A program made the translations under genes and the position numbers. The notes under the pieces were generated by a model. It ran no database searches, was not told the origin of the DNA, and saw nothing but the letters and a program-made list of their open reading frames with translations. A stretch of DNA of 64,000 nt from Lachnoclostridium phytofermentans ISDg. GTDB taxonomy: Bacteria; Bacillota; Clostridia; Lachnospirales; Lachnospiraceae. The stretch is from NCBI RefSeq assembly GCF_000018685.1, contig NC_010001.1, forward strand, positions 1,442,001 to 1,506,000, written 5' to 3'. The stretch's first letter is position 1. The number at the start of each line of letters is the position of its first letter. Below, piece by piece: positions 63,765 through 64,000 of the stretch.

Positions 63765-64000
63765 TATATATAATTTTATGAAAAAGTTTGCTCAATGAAT
63801 CGATGTTTTATGTAAATAAATAAAGGCTAAATAAATAAAGAATTAAATAAGATGGGATAAAAAAGACGTAAAGTAAAGTGTAAATTATACCATAAAACCT
63901 TGCATTAAATACCAAATAATGATAGAATATTACAGAATCTGATAACAAGCAAATTATAACGTGAATTTTTTAAAGTGTTAAAAAGACAAAACGATACTTT
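63765..64000. other. AT-rich tail of the window
   Basis: No reading frame, repeat or RNA feature recognised in the last 236 bp. Confidence 0.4.

Overview
The window looks like a low-GC Gram-positive anaerobe of the Lachnospiraceae / Clostridium cluster XIVa type. The reasons are AT-rich DNA, strong AGGAGG ribosome sites, frequent TTG/GTG starts, sigma-A promoters with 17-nt spacers, many intrinsic terminators, plant-polysaccharide genes, and a glycyl-radical microcompartment. From memory it matches the fucose/rhamnose microcompartment region of Clostridium (Lachnoclostridium) phytofermentans. That identification is recognition, not a search result.

Layout. 1-7.3 kb: the end of a flotillin gene, then a rhamnose block (an FGGY kinase, rhaB, rhaA, an AraC regulator and rhaM). 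7.35-10.9 kb: a thiamine-precursor transport operon (YkoF-like protein, thiX, thiY, thiZ) behind a TPP riboswitch with a visible terminator/antiterminator switch. 11.3-13.1 kb: recQ. 13.2-28.3 kb: a tandem duplication of a unit holding a very large PHP-domain (CehA/McbA-like) gene and a yibE/F-like gene. The first PHP copy has lost its start and signal peptide through a deletion of about 450 bp. The second yibE/F copy is reduced to a remnant that now encodes the C-terminus of a GNAT acetyltransferase. 29-32.5 kb: a small unknown protein, a membrane-anchored MutS-like ATPase, an unusual structured intergenic element, a metal-domain protein without its cysteine pair, and a cold-shock protein. 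33-42.5 kb: carbohydrate genes (secreted GH5 glycanase, a gluconate-5-dehydrogenase-like SDR, two AraC regulators, galE-galT and a GH51 arabinofuranosidase). 42.9-46.8 kb: small membrane proteins and a chemotaxis receptor. 47-47.2 kb: a non-coding IS200/IS605-like end. 47.3-59.4 kb: a glycyl-radical microcompartment (GRM) locus. 59.9-63.5 kb: a DeoR regulator and an RDD-TPR-S41 peptidase fusion, then a small DeoR gene relic.

How the parts fit. RhaM, RhaA and RhaB convert L-rhamnose to L-rhamnulose-1-phosphate. The class II aldolase in the microcompartment locus can cleave that (or fuculose-1-phosphate) to dihydroxyacetone phosphate and lactaldehyde. Lactaldehyde reduced to 1,2-propanediol feeds the B12-independent glycyl-radical diol dehydratase. 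The resulting propionaldehyde goes to propionyl-CoA and propionyl-phosphate (PduP-like, PduL) or to propanol (alcohol dehydrogenase). A PduS-like flavo/Fe-S protein and a PduT-like Fe-S shell protein would handle electrons. Two near-identical promoters, before the dehydratase and before the aldolase, carry a CCACAT element at the same distance and suggest coordinate control.
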